Source of the DNA: Nocardia aurantiaca
Lineage (GTDB): Bacteria > Actinomycetota > Actinomycetes > Mycobacteriales > Mycobacteriaceae
Direction: 5' to 3'
Assembly: GCF_009708175.1 (NCBI RefSeq)
Contig: NZ_WMBB01000010.1
Location: 248,001-312,000 of the forward strand
Length of the DNA: 64,000 nucleotides
Positions 54,516 to 62,897 of this stretch are shown here, piece after piece. Position numbers and translations under genes: made by a program. Positions within the stretch are counted from its first letter, which is position 1. Every line of letters starts with the position of its first letter. The notes beneath the pieces are model-generated. The model had not been told where the DNA came from. It made no database searches and was given only the letters and a program-made list of their open reading frames with translations.

Positions 54516-54770
54516 ATGGCAGTGAAGCGAGCACCATCGAAGAAGGCCCGTGCCGAGCAGGCCCGTCGGCCGAAGAAGAACCCGTTGATCGCCGCCGGCG
54601 TCGAGACCGTCGACTACAAGGACGTGAACCTGCTCCGCACGTTCATCTCCGACCGCGGCAAGATCCGCAGCCGCCGGGTCACCGGCCTGACCCCCCAGCA
54701 GCAGCGCCAGGTCGCCGTCGCCGTCAAGAACGCCCGCGAGATGGCATTGCTGCCTTTCACGAGCCGGTAG
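54516..54770 (+). CDS. rpsR2: Alternative zinc-free 30S ribosomal protein S18
   Basis: The 84-residue protein has the S18 core: DYKDVNLLRTFISDRGKIRSRRVTGLTPQQQRQVAVAVKNAREMALLPF. It contains no cysteine, so it is the zinc-independent (C-minus) paralogue used when zinc is scarce and Zur repression is lifted. AAGGAA precedes the ATG. It is the only intact gene of the locus; upstream L28, L33 and S14 paralogues are broken or gone, so it would be expressed alone from the Zur-controlled promoter. Confidence 0.93.
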   Translation: MAVKRAPSKKARAEQARRPKKNPLIAAGVETVDYKDVNLLRTFISDRGKIRSRRVTGLTPQQQRQVAVAVKNAREMALLPFTSR

Positions 54771-54856
54771 CTCGCGACCCACAGGCCGAAAACCCGAGAG
54801 CTGGAACAACTCTCGCGACACTCACGGGCGAGCCCCCGACCCCCATGAACAACACC

Positions 54857-54888
54857 GGAAGCCCCGCGCCGAATCGGCCGGGGCTTCC
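54857..54888. terminator. Hairpin after rpsR2
   Basis: GGAAGCCCCG-c-GCCGA-a-TCGGC-CGGGGCTTCC forms a long stem with one bulged base, 86 bases after the rpsR2 stop. Confidence 0.75.
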
Positions 54889-54933
54889 CCCGTCGTCGGC
54901 TCGGATATCGGGCCACCATGGACCCGAGGCCAC

Positions 54934-55132
54934 CATCGGCTCAGGACCCTTCGGGACTCAGGACCTCCAGTGACAGCTGGGAGTTCATTCGATTCGAGAC
55001 CTACGTCAGCTCAGAGCCTCGAGGGACTCAGGCGCCCACTCACAGCTGCGAATTCGACTCGAGAACTCCATCGGCTCAGAGCCTTTACGGATTCAGCCCT
55101 TGTGGTGGCGGCGCGAGTTCATTCGCCCACTC
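54934..55132. repeat. Three degenerate tandem repeats of about 65-70 bases
   Basis: Units begin at 54934 (CATCGGCTCAG), 55004 (CGTCAGCTCAG) and 55069 (CATCGGCTCAG) and share GGGACTCAGG, ACAGCTG and the CGAGA tails in order. All frames here are poor in coding signals. It resembles an intergenic minisatellite. The surrounding 428-base gap has no gene. Confidence 0.65.
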
Positions 55133-55170
55133 ATGAGGCCCCCGCGTGCATTTGCACTCGGGGGCCTCAT
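55133..55170. terminator. Hairpin after the lectin-LysM gene
   Basis: ATGAGGCCCCCG-c-GTGC-attt-GCAC-t-CGGGGGCCTCAT is a 16-pair stem with one mismatch, 28 bases beyond the minus-strand stop at 55199. Confidence 0.85.
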
Positions 55171-55198
55171 ATCTCGCGAACGCCGGCAGGGCCGCGCC

Positions 55199-55762
55199 TT
55201 ACGGGATGGTCAGAACCTGGCCCGGCTGGATGAGGTCCGGGTTGTCGATGCCGCTGGCGTCGGCGATCTCCTGGTAGCGGTTGCCGTCGCCGTAGAAGCG
55301 CTCGGCGATGGCCCACAGGGTGTCACCCGGCTCCACGGTGTAGGTCTGGGCGGCGGGCGGCGGCGGGGGGACGTCCTCGACGACCGCGGCGGCCTGGGCA
55401 TGGACCGGCTCCGGCGCCGGCAGCGGGTTGTCGGTGTTGGTGCCCGAGGACCACAGGGCGCCACCGTCCGTGCCGTACAGCACGACATTGCGGTCGGCCT
55501 GCACGACCAGGCGGTCCGCGCTCTTACCATTGGTCTCGGTGGACCAGGCGGCGCCGTCCTCTTTGTAGAGAACGAAGTTGCCGTCGTCTTGCAGCGTGGC
55601 CCGAACGACACCCTGGCCATTGGTGCCGGCGGCCCACACGACATTGCCGCTCGGTTCGGACAGCACCAGGTTGCCATCATCTTGCAGAGTCAGGGTGTAG
55701 GCACCGCCTTGCAGCGCCTCTCCACGACCGAGTTCTTCGCCGACCTTCAACGAGTCGCCCAC
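55199..55762 (-). CDS. Bulb-type mannose-binding lectin fused to LysM
   Basis: The 187-residue protein consists of a B-lectin domain (residues about 5-112) with three sugar-binding-type repeats: LQDDGNLVLSEP, LQDDGNFVLYKE and VQADRNVVLYGT. They fit QxDxNxVxY, with the third less exact. A Pro-rich linker and a C-terminal LysM (TYTVEPGDTLWAIAERFYG to the end) follow. LysM binds peptidoglycan and the lectin binds mannose-type glycans, so the protein could bridge wall and mannan. No signal peptide is evident, so export, if any, is by another route. It is a single gene with its own terminator. Confidence 0.92.
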   Translation of the reverse strand: MGDSLKVGEELGRGEALQGGAYTLTLQDDGNLVLSEPSGNVVWAAGTNGQGVVRATLQDDGNFVLYKEDGAAWSTETNGKSADRLVVQADRNVVLYGTDGGALWSSGTNTDNPLPAPEPVHAQAAAVVEDVPPPPPAAQTYTVEPGDTLWAIAERFYGDGNRYQEIADASGIDNPDLIQPGQVLTIP

Positions 55763-55977
55763 GGTGCGTCCTTTCGGGGGTGGTGATCATGAGATAAGCC
55801 GATGGCGCGGAACTGCATTCGCACATCTGGCACGACACTACCGAGCCGGTGCCGGTCACCGCACGGTTACGCGCCGGTTCTGCGAAGATTTCGGCGTGTC
55901 TTCGCCAGATATTCGCCAGCGGGTCGAACCCGGCACGCGGAACCGGGCGCACGGTCGCGGACACTAGGGTGTCAGCC
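55763..55977 (+). promoter_or_regulatory. Divergent region with -10 box of the lipoprotein gene
   Basis: TAGGGT at 55965-55970 stands seven bases before the ATG at 55978, so that mRNA is probably leaderless. No gene is seen in the rest of the region. Confidence 0.55.
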
Positions 55978-56439
55978 ATGTACGGGACACGGGGACGCCG
56001 CCTGATCGCTGCCACCGCAGCCACCCTCATCGGGCTCACCATCAGCGCGTGCGGAAGCACGGAAAGCACTGGCGACCAATCGAAGACCAGCGCCGCGGCG
56101 ACCAGCACGAAGACCACGCCCACCGAGGCACCCAACGGACAGATCGGTCGCGCTTTCACGCCGGATCCGAGTATCGTCGGCCCGCACGGCATCTCGTTCG
56201 ACAGCTGGACCCGCCTCGCCCCGGATAAGATCGCGGTCAACTTCCAGACCGGCTCCCCCGAGTGCTACGGGGTGGACGTCAGCGTCACCGAGACCTCCTC
56301 GACCGTCACCGTAGACCTGAAGTCCGGCACCCTGCCCGATGCCGTCGGCAAGATGTGCACCATGATCGCTGTCTTCGGCACCCTCGAGATCCAGTTGAAG
56401 ACTCCGCTCGGTGATCGAAAGGTACTGAGCGCCAATTAG
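55978..56439 (+). CDS. Secreted lipoprotein of unknown function
   Basis: The 153-residue protein has a basic start, a hydrophobic segment and the lipobox LTISAC with the lipidated cysteine near residue 25. A Ser/Thr/Lys-rich linker (about 26-55) follows, then a compact beta-rich domain with two cysteines (ECYGVDV and KMCTMIAV) that could form a disulphide. It would sit on the outer face of the cytoplasmic membrane. The TAGGGT box seven bases upstream suggests a leaderless mRNA. I do not recognise a named family. Confidence 0.85.
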   Translation: MYGTRGRRLIAATAATLIGLTISACGSTESTGDQSKTSAAATSTKTTPTEAPNGQIGRAFTPDPSIVGPHGISFDSWTRLAPDKIAVNFQTGSPECYGVDVSVTETSSTVTVDLKSGTLPDAVGKMCTMIAVFGTLEIQLKTPLGDRKVLSAN

Positions 56440-56538
56440 TCCCGTGAACGCGGCAGGGGTCCGGATCGCCGTGCGACCCGGACCCCTGTCCCGATTTCGT
56501 TGTACCGCTACCCGATTCGCGTCAGCGGCCCGTCACGC

Positions 56539-58113
56539 TCAGTGCGCGAAATGCCGGGATCCGGTCAGGTACAAGGTCACCCCGGCCTCGCGGCACAGCT
56601 CGATGGTGTCCTTGTCGCGAATGGAACCACCCGGGTGCACGATGGCGCGCACGCCGGCGGCCACCAGGATCTGAGGGCCGTCGGAGAAGGGGAAGAACGC
56701 GTCGGAGGCCGCGACCGACCCCTTCGCGCGCTCACCGGCCCGCTCGACGGCCAGCTTGCAGGAGTCGACGCGGTTGACCTGCCCCATGCCGACGCCCACC
56801 GCCGCGCCGTCGTCGGCCAGCAGAATGGCGTTGGACTTCACCGCCCGGCAAGCGCGCCAGGCGAATTCGAGATCGCGCAGGGTGGCCTCGTCGGCCGCCT
56901 CGCCCGCGGCCAGGGTCCAGTTGGCTGCGCTGTCGCCCTCGGCGTCGAGGATGTCGCGGTCCTGCAGCAGCACGCCGCCGCTGACCGGACGCAGCTCCGC
57001 GCCCTTGCGCTGGGCCGGCTCGGCCACGAGCACGCGCACGTTCTTCTTGCGCTGCAACACCTCCACCGCGCCATTGGCGTAGGACGGAGCCACGATGACC
57101 TCGGTGAAGATATCGGCGACCTGCTCGGCCATCTCCACGGAGACCTCACGGTTGGCCGCGATCACACCACCGTACGCGGAGACCGGATCGGTGGCGTGCG
57201 CCTTGCGGTGCGCCTCGGCGATATCCGCGCCGACCGCGATGCCGCACGGGTTGGCGTGCTTGATGACCGCCACGGCCGGCGCATCGAAGTCATACGCGGC
57301 GCGCCAGGCGGCGTCGGCATCGGTGTAGTTGTTGTACGACATCTCCTTGCCGTGCAGCTGCTTCGCCTGCGCCAGCCCGGCGGGGCCGTCCTGGTTGGTG
57401 TACAGCGCGGCGGCCTGATGCGGATTCTCGCCGTAGCGCAGCACGTCGGCGCGCTGCCAGGTGCCGCCGATCCACTCCGGGAACTGCTGCGCGCCTTCGG
57501 ATTCCGGCACGACGGCCGGGACCGCGACGCTGGTCATCCAGCCGGCGACAGCCACGTCGTAGGTGGCGGTGTGCTGGAAAGCCTTGGCGGCCAGGGCGGT
57601 CCGCTCGGCCAGGGTGAAACCGCCCTGCCGCACGGCGGCGATCACGTCGGCGTAGTCGCCGGTGTTCACCACGACCGCGACCGACGGGTGGTTCTTGGCG
57701 GCGGCACGCACCATGGAGGGCCCGCCGATATCGATCTGCTCGACGCACTCGTCGATGCTCGCGCCGGAGGAGACCGTCTGGGTGAACGGGTACAGGTTGA
57801 CCACGACGAGCTGGAATGCCTCGACACCGAGCTCGACGAGCTGGTCGACGTGCTCCTCCTTGCGGGTGTCGGCCAGGATGCCGGCGTGCACGCGCGGGTG
57901 CAGCGTCTTGACCCGGCCGTCCAGGGTCTCCGGGAAACCGGTCAGGTCTTCGACCTTGGTCACCGGGATGCCGGCGTCGGCGATCTTGCCGGCGGTCGAC
58001 CCGGTCGACACCAGCTCCACGCCCGCCTGGTGCAGACCGGTGGCCAGTTCGATCAGACCGGTCTTGTCGTAGACGCTTACGAGGGCCCGCTTGATCGGCT
58101 TGCGTTCACTCAC
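56539..58113 (-). CDS. purH: Bifunctional AICAR transformylase / IMP cyclohydrolase
   Basis: The 524-residue enzyme has the N-terminal IMP cyclohydrolase (MGS-like) domain with KTGLIELATGLHQAGVELVSTGST and GFPETLDGRVKTLHP. The C-terminal AICAR transformylase carries LRYGENPHQ and the catalytic KHANPCG. It performs the last two steps of IMP synthesis, using 10-formyl-THF. The start is GTG at 58113, overlapping the purN stop by four bases (GTGA), so both folate-dependent purine steps are translationally coupled. The pair matches Rv0956-Rv0957. Confidence 0.97.
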   Translation of the reverse strand: MSERKPIKRALVSVYDKTGLIELATGLHQAGVELVSTGSTAGKIADAGIPVTKVEDLTGFPETLDGRVKTLHPRVHAGILADTRKEEHVDQLVELGVEAFQLVVVNLYPFTQTVSSGASIDECVEQIDIGGPSMVRAAAKNHPSVAVVVNTGDYADVIAAVRQGGFTLAERTALAAKAFQHTATYDVAVAGWMTSVAVPAVVPESEGAQQFPEWIGGTWQRADVLRYGENPHQAAALYTNQDGPAGLAQAKQLHGKEMSYNNYTDADAAWRAAYDFDAPAVAVIKHANPCGIAVGADIAEAHRKAHATDPVSAYGGVIAANREVSVEMAEQVADIFTEVIVAPSYANGAVEVLQRKKNVRVLVAEPAQRKGAELRPVSGGVLLQDRDILDAEGDSAANWTLAAGEAADEATLRDLEFAWRACRAVKSNAILLADDGAAVGVGMGQVNRVDSCKLAVERAGERAKGSVAASDAFFPFSDGPQILVAAGVRAIVHPGGSIRDKDTIELCREAGVTLYLTGSRHFAH

Positions 58114-58766
58114 CGGAGAACTCGCTCATCTGGGATAACTGCCTTTCGTCCATCGGAGACAATGCCTCGGGTAGCGACAGCGGCGACGACCTCCGCCAGC
58201 AGCCGGCGCTCCACGACCTTGATGCGCTCGTGCAGGGTGTCCTCATCGTCGTCGGGCAGCACCGCGACCGGCTCCTGCGCCAGGATCGGCCCGGTGTCGA
58301 CGCCCGCGTCGACCAGATGCACGGTGGAACCGGTCACCCGCACGCCGTAGGCGAGCGCGTCCCGCACCGCGTGCGCGCCCGGGAAGGCGGGCAGCAGCGC
58401 GGGATGGGTATTGATGATGCGACCGCCGAAACGGTGCAAGAAGCCGGGCCCCAGGATCTTCATGAAACCCGCCGACACCACCAGATCGGGTTCGAAGGCG
58501 GAGACCACCTCGGTGAGTGCGGCATCCCATTCGGCGCGGTCGGCGAAATCGCCCAGCGCGACCTTGAAGGACGAGACATCGAAGGCCGCGGCCTGCTCGG
58601 TGGCGGCGCAATCGCGATCCACCCCGACGGCGACCACCGAGGCCGGATAGCCCGGCTGCCGGGTCGCTTCCAGCAGGGAACGCAGCAGGGATCCGGTGCC
58701 GGAGGCGAGCACCACGACGGACGCGGGCGCCGTCGGCGGCAGCAGCGGGGCGGGCGTGGACGTCAG
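58110..58766 (-). CDS. purN: Phosphoribosylglycinamide formyltransferase, apparent CTG start
   Basis: The 218-residue enzyme shows VVVLASGTGSLLRSLLEA at its N-terminus, SAGFMKILGPGFL, and the catalytic NTHPALLPAFPG with HLVDAGVDTGPIL. It formylates GAR with 10-formyl-THF in purine synthesis. The only normal in-frame start codons (GTG near 58715) would cut into the first beta strand. A CTG at 58766 lies seven bases after AGGGAG and gives an N-terminus PLLPPTAPASVVVLASG comparable to the M. tuberculosis protein, so CTG is the likely start. Its 3' end overlaps purH. Confidence 0.92.
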   Translation of the reverse strand: MTSTPAPLLPPTAPASVVVLASGTGSLLRSLLEATRQPGYPASVVAVGVDRDCAATEQAAAFDVSSFKVALGDFADRAEWDAALTEVVSAFEPDLVVSAGFMKILGPGFLHRFGGRIINTHPALLPAFPGAHAVRDALAYGVRVTGSTVHLVDAGVDTGPILAQEPVAVLPDDDEDTLHERIKVVERRLLAEVVAAVATRGIVSDGRKAVIPDERVLR

Positions 58767-58852
58767 CGCACTACTCCCTGTCGATCGGAGCGGGAAGGGG
58801 ATGGCGGAGGCGAACCGCCGACCAAGAGCCTAGCCGCGACGCCTCCTCGCAC

Positions 58853-58914
58853 CTTCAGCGGGCAGCCGAGAGCAGCACCGCCTCCCCCGAAAACTTCAGC
58901 GGACAGCCGAGAGC
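58853..58914. repeat. 21-base direct repeat between perM and purN
   Basis: CTTCAGCGG(G/A)CAGCCGAGAGC occurs at 58853-58873 and 58894-58914 with one mismatch and a 41-base period, upstream of purN. It may be a regulator site or a simple duplication. Confidence 0.7.
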
Positions 58915-58997
58915 CGTCGCCCATCATGTACCCGTGCCAGCGGCTGGGCGCCGTCACTATTTCGGACGTACCCGACGAGTCATCCCTCCTCGCCAAG

Positions 58998-60608
58998 TCA
59001 GTCGTCGTTTCCGTTACCCTCCACGATTTCCGCGTCCACGATGTCGGGGCTGTCGGCGGACTTCACAACGACCCCGGCCTCGTCGTCGACCAGTTCGGCG
59101 TCGAGGGCGTCGGCGAGATCTTCGTCGTCGTACCAGCCGCTCTCCTCGTGGCCGGCGGCGCGGGGTTCGCCGTCGGACTCGTCGAATTCCCCGTCGTCGA
59201 ATTCCCCCTCCCCGTCGAATTCCTCGTCGTCGTACTCGTCATCGTCGTACCCATCGGCTGTGTAGCCGTAGTCCTCGGCCGCGTAGTCCTCGGCCACGTC
59301 GTCCTCGGCCACGTCGTCGTAGTAGTCGTCCTGGTACCCGTCGTCATAGGCGTCGGCGTCGTCGTACGCCACGGCCGCCGCCGGGCTGCCGAACCACCGG
59401 GCGCCCAGCATGCCGACGTAACCGGCGATGGCCAGCCAGACGAACACCAGTACCGCGCTCACCGCGCTCGGCGCGATCCGCCCGAAGGTGCCCAGTTCGC
59501 CCCCGGCCACCGCGCCGAGCAGCGCCATCACCACCGCCGCGAGCCCGGCGGCGGTCAACGTCGCCCAGGGCGCTGTCGCCCGATCACGGGACGTGCGACC
59601 GCAATCCAGCCCCGACAGCACCGCGACCACCGCGGGCGCCGCCAGCAGCACCAGCCACCACACCGCCACCGGACCCGACGGCACCGCCGCCGCCACCGGC
59701 ACCGCGGGCACCGGCGCACCCTGGATCTCGAACAGGCTCAACGATCCCGGGCCGATATCCACCTGGCCGCCGACCAGCACGCTCACCGCGTCGACCGTCG
59801 CATTCGGCAGATAGGCCAGCGACAGCAGCGTCAAACCCAGTGCGCCGAAGAACTTTCCGTCGGCCGCGCGGTAGGTGTCGCCGATGCGGGACCAGTGCAG
59901 CAGGAATGACAGCACGGTCAGCGCGGCCGCCACCGCCAGCAGCCGGCCCACCGCGCGCAGCCCGGCCCGGAAACCCGGAACCACCCAGTCCGGCAAGGGA
60001 ATCGGCAGCAGGTCGGCGAAGTCCCGCCAGCGCCGGGAACCGATGCCCACCGCGGCCGCCAGCAGATTCAGCCCGAGCGCCCAGGCGAAGGCGGCCAGGG
60101 TATCCGGCGGCTGCAGCGACACCACAGCGGCGGCGTCATCGGCCACCGCCAGGCACACCGCGGTGATCAGCAGCGGCCCGCCCACCGCGGCGCCCAACAC
60201 CCAGCCCAGTTCCGCGGTCTCGCAGTCGGGTTCGGCGGCCTGGGCGCTGTCGCGCGCCACCAGCCACAGCATCAGCAGGGTCGGCAGCAGCGGCCACAGC
60301 CCGATCCCGGTCTTGCCGATCACCAGCGGAACCTGATGCACCGCAAGCCAGCTCCCGGCGATCGCGCCCGACGAGCCGCTCATGCCGCCACCCGACACGA
60401 ACAGGGTGCCGTACACCAGGATGAAGATCAGCAGCAGCGTGATGGCCGACGCGCGGGCCGCGACCAGCATCAGTACCCGCGCGCGTTCCGGAGTCAGCGA
60501 CCCGAATCCCCCGCCCCCGCCACGCCTCCGAACCGGTGGCCGCGACTGTTCCCGGAGATCGGGGTCGCTCAGGCGAGCCAGGGCAGTTCTGGGGGCACTC
60601 ATGGACAT
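58998..60608 (-). CDS. perM: Cell-division membrane protein PerM (DUF6350)
   Basis: The protein of about 536 residues has an Arg-rich cytosolic start, roughly eight to ten membrane helices (residues 45-430, such as LLLIFILVYGTLFV and LPLVIGKTGIGLWPLLPTLLMLWLV), and a highly acidic C-terminal tail of about 110 residues dominated by Asp, Glu and Tyr. It corresponds to Rv0955/PerM, which stabilises the divisome protein FtsB and is needed for division under stress in M. tuberculosis. The start is one of two ATGs (60608 or 60602). It stands between the DUF5336 gene and purN as in mycobacteria. Confidence 0.88.
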   Translation of the reverse strand: MSMSAPRTALARLSDPDLREQSRPPVRRRGGGGGFGSLTPERARVLMLVAARASAITLLLIFILVYGTLFVSGGGMSGSSGAIAGSWLAVHQVPLVIGKTGIGLWPLLPTLLMLWLVARDSAQAAEPDCETAELGWVLGAAVGGPLLITAVCLAVADDAAAVVSLQPPDTLAAFAWALGLNLLAAAVGIGSRRWRDFADLLPIPLPDWVVPGFRAGLRAVGRLLAVAAALTVLSFLLHWSRIGDTYRAADGKFFGALGLTLLSLAYLPNATVDAVSVLVGGQVDIGPGSLSLFEIQGAPVPAVPVAAAVPSGPVAVWWLVLLAAPAVVAVLSGLDCGRTSRDRATAPWATLTAAGLAAVVMALLGAVAGGELGTFGRIAPSAVSAVLVFVWLAIAGYVGMLGARWFGSPAAAVAYDDADAYDDGYQDDYYDDVAEDDVAEDYAAEDYGYTADGYDDDEYDDEEFDGEGEFDDGEFDESDGEPRAAGHEESGWYDDEDLADALDAELVDDEAGVVVKSADSPDIVDAEIVEGNGNDD

Positions 60609-60669
60609 CCAGCGTGGCAGCATCTCGGAAACCGTAGGGTCAGGCGCGCCGGAGCGATCGGCGGGCGGC

Positions 60670-60704
60670 AAAAAAGCGCGGCCCCCGGTAACACCGGAGG
60701 CCGC
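60670..60704 (-). terminator. Intrinsic terminator of the DUF5336 gene
   Basis: On the minus strand a GCGGCC-CCGGT stem of 11 pairs with one mismatch closes a three-base loop, and six Us follow (A-run 60670-60675 on the plus strand). It lies just after the stop at 60721. Confidence 0.9.
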
Positions 60705-60720
60705 TCGGCGGACGCGGAAA

Positions 60721-61725
60721 CTACTTGTCGTCCTGGCCCGGACGGAAGGCCCGGGTGGCGTCTGCCGCCGGATCCGCCGACTGCTCGCCGCCGAAGGGCT
60801 GCGCCGGGCGCTGCGGCTGAGCTCCGAAGTGCTGCGTCGCGTCCGCGCTCCCGGCCGGCTGCTGCTGGCCGTATTGCTGCTGCCCGTAACCGGGCTGAGC
60901 GCCCTGCTGGCCGTACGACGGCTGCTGACCGTAGGTCGGCTGCTGACCGTAGGTCGGCTGCGAACCGGTTCCGTAGCCCGCGGGCGGCTGGCCGTAACCG
61001 GCCTGCTGACCGTAGGACGGCTGCTGGGGCTGCTGACCATAGCCGCCCTGCTGACCGAACGACTGCTGCTGTGCCGGCTGGCCGTAACCGCCCTGCTGAC
61101 CGAACGACTGCTGCTGGTACTGCGGCCCGGTCGAGCTGAACGGCTGCTGACCGTAACCACCCTGCGGCGCGGCCGGTTTCGGCTCCGGCGCCTTGACGAC
61201 GCCGAGCTCGAACAGCAGCGCCAGCAGGGCCACCACGGCCTGCACGAACGCGAGGAACAGGATCACCCAGCCGCCCCACTTCAGCGTCACGCTGTCGCCG
61301 AGGTCGAAGGAGCCGAACAGGATGCCCAGGAACGCGCCCAGCGAGGCGGCCGCCACGATGCCGGTATTACCGCTCTGCTTGGGCAGCAGCGACAGGCCCG
61401 CCAGCAAACCCGCGATCAGCAGGATCGTCACCAGCGCCGCGGAGCCGGTGTTCTCGAACAGGCTGAAGCTGGTGTCACCGCCGACCTTGGTGTTGCCGAT
61501 CTCGACGGCCTTGGTGCCGATGTAGGGCGCGAAGCCCAGCAGGAAGTTGATGACGCCGAGCGCGGCGACAACCACGGCGAGGATGAAAGGCAGGCCCTTG
61601 CCCGCAATGGGCGACGAACCCGACGCGGCCGCGGGAGCACCCGCGGGCTGCGAGCCGTAGCCGGGTGCGGAGGAGGGCGTCGGCTGGGGCGCGTTGTATC
61701 CCGAGCCCCCGGTCGGGTATGACAT
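60721..61725 (-). CDS. DUF5336 membrane protein, 34-kDa antigen homologue
   Basis: The 334-residue protein begins MSYPTGGSGYNAPQ. It has a Pro/Ser/Gly-rich N-terminus, four membrane helices (about residues 42-175, beginning GLPFILAVVVAALGVINFLLGF) and a long cytosolic or external tail of GYGQQ/SYGQQ-type repeats. It matches the mycobacterial 34-kDa antigenic protein Rv0954, next to perM in both genera. AGGAG eight bases before the ATG fixes the start at 61725. The repeat-rich tail suggests a phase-separating or scaffold function, but nothing catalytic is visible. Confidence 0.9.
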   Translation of the reverse strand: MSYPTGGSGYNAPQPTPSSAPGYGSQPAGAPAAASGSSPIAGKGLPFILAVVVAALGVINFLLGFAPYIGTKAVEIGNTKVGGDTSFSLFENTGSAALVTILLIAGLLAGLSLLPKQSGNTGIVAAASLGAFLGILFGSFDLGDSVTLKWGGWVILFLAFVQAVVALLALLFELGVVKAPEPKPAAPQGGYGQQPFSSTGPQYQQQSFGQQGGYGQPAQQQSFGQQGGYGQQPQQPSYGQQAGYGQPPAGYGTGSQPTYGQQPTYGQQPSYGQQGAQPGYGQQQYGQQQPAGSADATQHFGAQPQRPAQPFGGEQSADPAADATRAFRPGQDDK

Positions 61726-61919
61726 GTCGTCGTCTCCTATCGAGTCGTTCACGAACCTCCACCGACGCTACTGCACTCAACGGCCGGGGGCACCATTTAC
61801 CACCAACCGTGCGTCTACCGCAATACCCGAATCGGCGCACAACACGACCGACTTACCCGGTCCGCCCCGTCCGCAAACCCCAGCAGCCGACCGCCTTTGT
61901 CACATTCACACCGAATCAC

Positions 61920-61953
61920 GAAGGCCGCCTGTCGAATTCGACAGGCGGCCTTC
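61920..61953. terminator. Perfect 34-base palindrome after sucD
   Basis: GAAGGCCGCCTGTCGAA and its exact complement meet at a GAATTC centre, 15 bases beyond the sucD stop. As RNA it forms a stem of about 15 pairs with a four-base loop and is the likely end of the sucCD transcript. Confidence 0.85.
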
Positions 61954-61968
61954 ATCGGAAGCGAACCA

Positions 61969-62883
61969 TCAAGCGCTGACGGAAGCCTTCTCCAGGATCT
62001 CGCGCGCCAGGGCGGCGGTCTCGGACGGGGTCTTGCCGACCTTCACGCCCGCGGCCTCGAGGGCATCCTTCTTGGCCTGGGCGGTACCGGCGGAGCCGGA
62101 GACGATGGCGCCCGCGTGGCCCATGGTCTTGCCCTCGGGCGCGGTGAAGCCCGCGACATAGCCGACGACCGGCTTGGTGACATTGGCCTGGATGTAGGCC
62201 GCGGCCCGCTCCTCGGCGTCGCCGCCGATCTCGCCGATCATGACGATGAGCTTGGTCTCCGGGTCCTTCTCGAACGCCTCGATGGCGTCGATGTGGGTGG
62301 TGCCGATGACCGGGTCGCCGCCGATGCCGATGGCGGTGGAGAAACCGAAGTCCCGAAGCTCGTACATCATCTGGTAGGTCAGGGTGCCGGACTTGGAGAC
62401 CAGGCCGATCGGACCCTTGCCGGTGATGTTGGCCGGGGTGATGCCGACCAGCGACTCGCCCGGGGTGATGATGCCGGGGCAGTTCGGGCCGATGATGCGG
62501 GTCTTGTTGCCCTTGTCCACGTTGTAGGCCCACGCGTAGGCGGTGTCCTGCACCGGGATGCCCTCGGTGATGACCACGAGCAGCGGGATCTCCGCGTCGA
62601 TGGCCTCGATGATGGCGTCCTTCGAGAAGGCCGGGGGAACGAAGGCGATGGAGGTGTCTGCGCCGGTCTTCTCCATGGCCTCGGCGACACTCGCGAAGAC
62701 CGGCAGCTCGACCTCGTTGCCGTCCTTGTCGACGTGCTTGACGGTGGTGCCGGCCTTGCGGGCGTTCACGCCACCCACGACATTGGTGCCGGCCTTGAGC
62801 ATCAGGGCGGTGTGCTTGGTGCCCTCACCACCGGTGATGCCCTGGACGATGACCTTGTTGTCCTTGTTCAGGAAGATAGACAT
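61969..62883 (-). CDS. sucD: Succinate-CoA ligase alpha subunit
   Basis: The 304-residue subunit has the CoA-binding Rossmann start (MSIFLNKDNKVIVQGITGGEGTKHTALMLKAG), GPNCPGIITPGES near residue 122, and the phosphohistidine motif GHAGAIVSG near residue 250. With SucC it converts succinyl-CoA to succinate with formation of ATP or GTP in the TCA cycle. The ATG at 62883 follows sucC after 14 bases, with AAGGAC as ribosome site, so both are cotranscribed. Order sucC-sucD equals Rv0951-Rv0952. Confidence 0.97.
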   Translation of the reverse strand: MSIFLNKDNKVIVQGITGGEGTKHTALMLKAGTNVVGGVNARKAGTTVKHVDKDGNEVELPVFASVAEAMEKTGADTSIAFVPPAFSKDAIIEAIDAEIPLLVVITEGIPVQDTAYAWAYNVDKGNKTRIIGPNCPGIITPGESLVGITPANITGKGPIGLVSKSGTLTYQMMYELRDFGFSTAIGIGGDPVIGTTHIDAIEAFEKDPETKLIVMIGEIGGDAEERAAAYIQANVTKPVVGYVAGFTAPEGKTMGHAGAIVSGSAGTAQAKKDALEAAGVKVGKTPSETAALAREILEKASVSA

Positions 62884-62897
62884 GTTGGTTTGTGTCC

